Source: Hormiphora californensis (lineage: Eukaryota > Ctenophora > Tentaculata > Cydippida > Pleurobrachiidae). Taken from it: a DNA stretch of 64,000 bases. This document shows positions 63,109-64,000 of this stretch, piece after piece (within the stretch, counting starts at the first letter, position 1; each line of letters begins with the position of its first letter). The notes under the pieces are model-generated. The model made no database searches and was not told the origin of the DNA. It was given only the letters and a program-made list of their open reading frames with translations. Location: contig CM035362.1 in assembly GCA_020137815.1 (NCBI GenBank), positions 4,874,008-4,938,007 of the forward strand, read 5' to 3'. The translations under genes were made by a program, and so were the position numbers.

Positions 63109-64000
63109 ATGACGTTTCTCCTTGTTTTTCTACTAAATGTATTCCGAGCAGTTACATCGCACTACGAAGGGTAGGTTGGCTATCAAAATGTGATAATTAA
63201 TCCCCACATTTGTAATCTTAAGATCTGATCAGTTGAAGTCTATAGCTTTTTGAAATGTGGCGATTAAAAGTGTAAAATTGTATAATTTATAATTGTGGGT
63301 ATTAATTAACTCCTGGGAACAGACCTTGTTTTTGTTCTCAACGACAGTGCGCTCAGATAGGGTCGGCGTTGCCATGCAGCAATAGATATGACAGCAACAT
63401 TTATCCATATCGACCTTCGAATATATTCCTTATGATGATGTTTATCCAATAGATCTTGGCATTTTGCCCGAGACGAGCATATCACGGATGAAAAAGACGG
63501 ATATGAATTCCTGAAATTATGTCAGACCTATATATAGGTCTGACATAATTTCAGGAATTCATATTATATATTATTATAATAATAAAAGCCGTATGATCGG
63601 TAAGGCGGGGTATTAAATAACTGATCATTATTTACCGCCCAATGAGCTATATCTGGAGCGGTGCCAGACCCCGATTTTATTCTCAATGCGCTGCACAGAT
63701 GCAGGGGTCCGCGGCGCTGGATAGCCAATCTATGGAATATTGGCACTGGAAAAATCGTGCAATTAATTGGTAGATTACCATAATGTTAAGTCATGTCAGT
63801 CCCCCCCCCCCCCTGGAGAAAAGTTGGGTCATCCCTGGTGTACGATGTTGATAACAACACCGTTTTGTGAAAGCTGGTACTTGTTTGATGTACAATATAT
63901 TTTCAGGGATAAAGTTTTTAGAATTGAAATTGACAGTGCGAAGCAGTTAACTGATATTTCACAGTTCATCATACACACACAGAACACGGTAATTGATCTG
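63109..64000 (+). CDS. M14 procarboxypeptidase (A/B type), first two exons, 3' partial
   Basis: Exon 1 (63109-63170) starts at ATG and encodes a secretory signal MTFLLVFLLNVFRAVTSHYEG, with donor GTAGGT directly after. Exon 2 (63907 to the window edge) follows TTTTCAG. In matching phase it gives GDKVFRIEIDSAKQLTDISQ, then FIIHTQNTVIDL. YEGDKVFRI plus the following helix is the hallmark start of the activation propeptide of pancreatic-type metallocarboxypeptidases. The zinc-binding catalytic domain lies beyond the window. Expected role: a secreted zymogen removing C-terminal residues after propeptide cleavage. The exons are too short to stand out as ORFs. Confidence 0.75.
63501..63564. repeat. 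Perfect 64-bp palindrome
   Basis: Two 32-bp arms with no spacer or mismatch, from ATATGAATTCCTGAAATTAT to the inverse, centred on TATATATA. It lies inside intron 1 of the carboxypeptidase gene. Confidence 0.97.

Overview
The window is animal nuclear DNA. It has short GT-AG introns, animal gene families (26S proteasome subunit PSMD1, a TRPM2-type channel, a rhodopsin-class receptor with LDLa modules, sushi exons, a procarboxypeptidase) and dense miniature DNA transposons, foldback elements and (GA)n/(TC)n/(GACA)n tracts. Nothing looks bacterial or viral. The gene set fits a marine or early-branching invertebrate (cnidarian-, sponge- or mollusc-like). I cannot name the species.

Layout. 1-2161 (+): 3' part of an LDLa-domain GPCR. 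3112-4980 (-): six N-terminal exons of PSMD1/Rpn2, two of them frameshifted. 5.5-9.0 kb: a pure GACA tract, a degenerate CGTCTATAG repeat field, a truncated LINE reverse transcriptase and a decayed RING-like ORF. 9924-24214 (-): a complete TRPM2-like channel gene that I resolved into 28 exons, running from the N-terminal ligand-binding region through six membrane segments to a NUDT9-H domain. 25.8-26.2 kb: an orphan piece of the 77-residue repeat. 27007-27782 (-): three sushi/CCP exons. 28-35 kb: microsatellites, palindromic elements, a 1.09-kb tandem duplication and a 302-bp tandem duplication.

From about 35.5 to 58.5 kb (+) lies one very large repeat-protein gene. The part before 43.05 kb is riddled with homopolymer indels that look like unpolished long-read consensus. 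The clean part (43053-58548) encodes a 231-bp/77-residue array, a VTTEE pentapeptide tract, a collagen-like Gly-X-Y segment, 14 copies of an acidic 55-residue repeat, a second VTTEE tract, a second 77-residue array and a short unique C-terminus with N-glycosylation sequons. The only break is a +1 insertion near 55255, shown by repeat-period arithmetic. I recognise no described family for it. It is the best candidate here for something new, probably an extracellular structural or mucin-like protein.

The last segment (58.5-64 kb) holds satellites, a 1.47-kb palindromic TA-flanked element, a perfect 64-bp palindrome, and at the right edge the signal-peptide exon and second exon of an M14 procarboxypeptidase.

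A second pattern stands out. A roughly 108-bp hAT-type MITE (TIR CAGGAACCGACC, 8-bp target duplications) occurs at least 12 times. Six of the eight copies inside introns of recognised genes sit at or within a few bases of a 5' splice donor. In one the 8-bp duplication is the donor itself. The genes do not form a pathway; they are ordinary neighbours in a repeat-rich locus.
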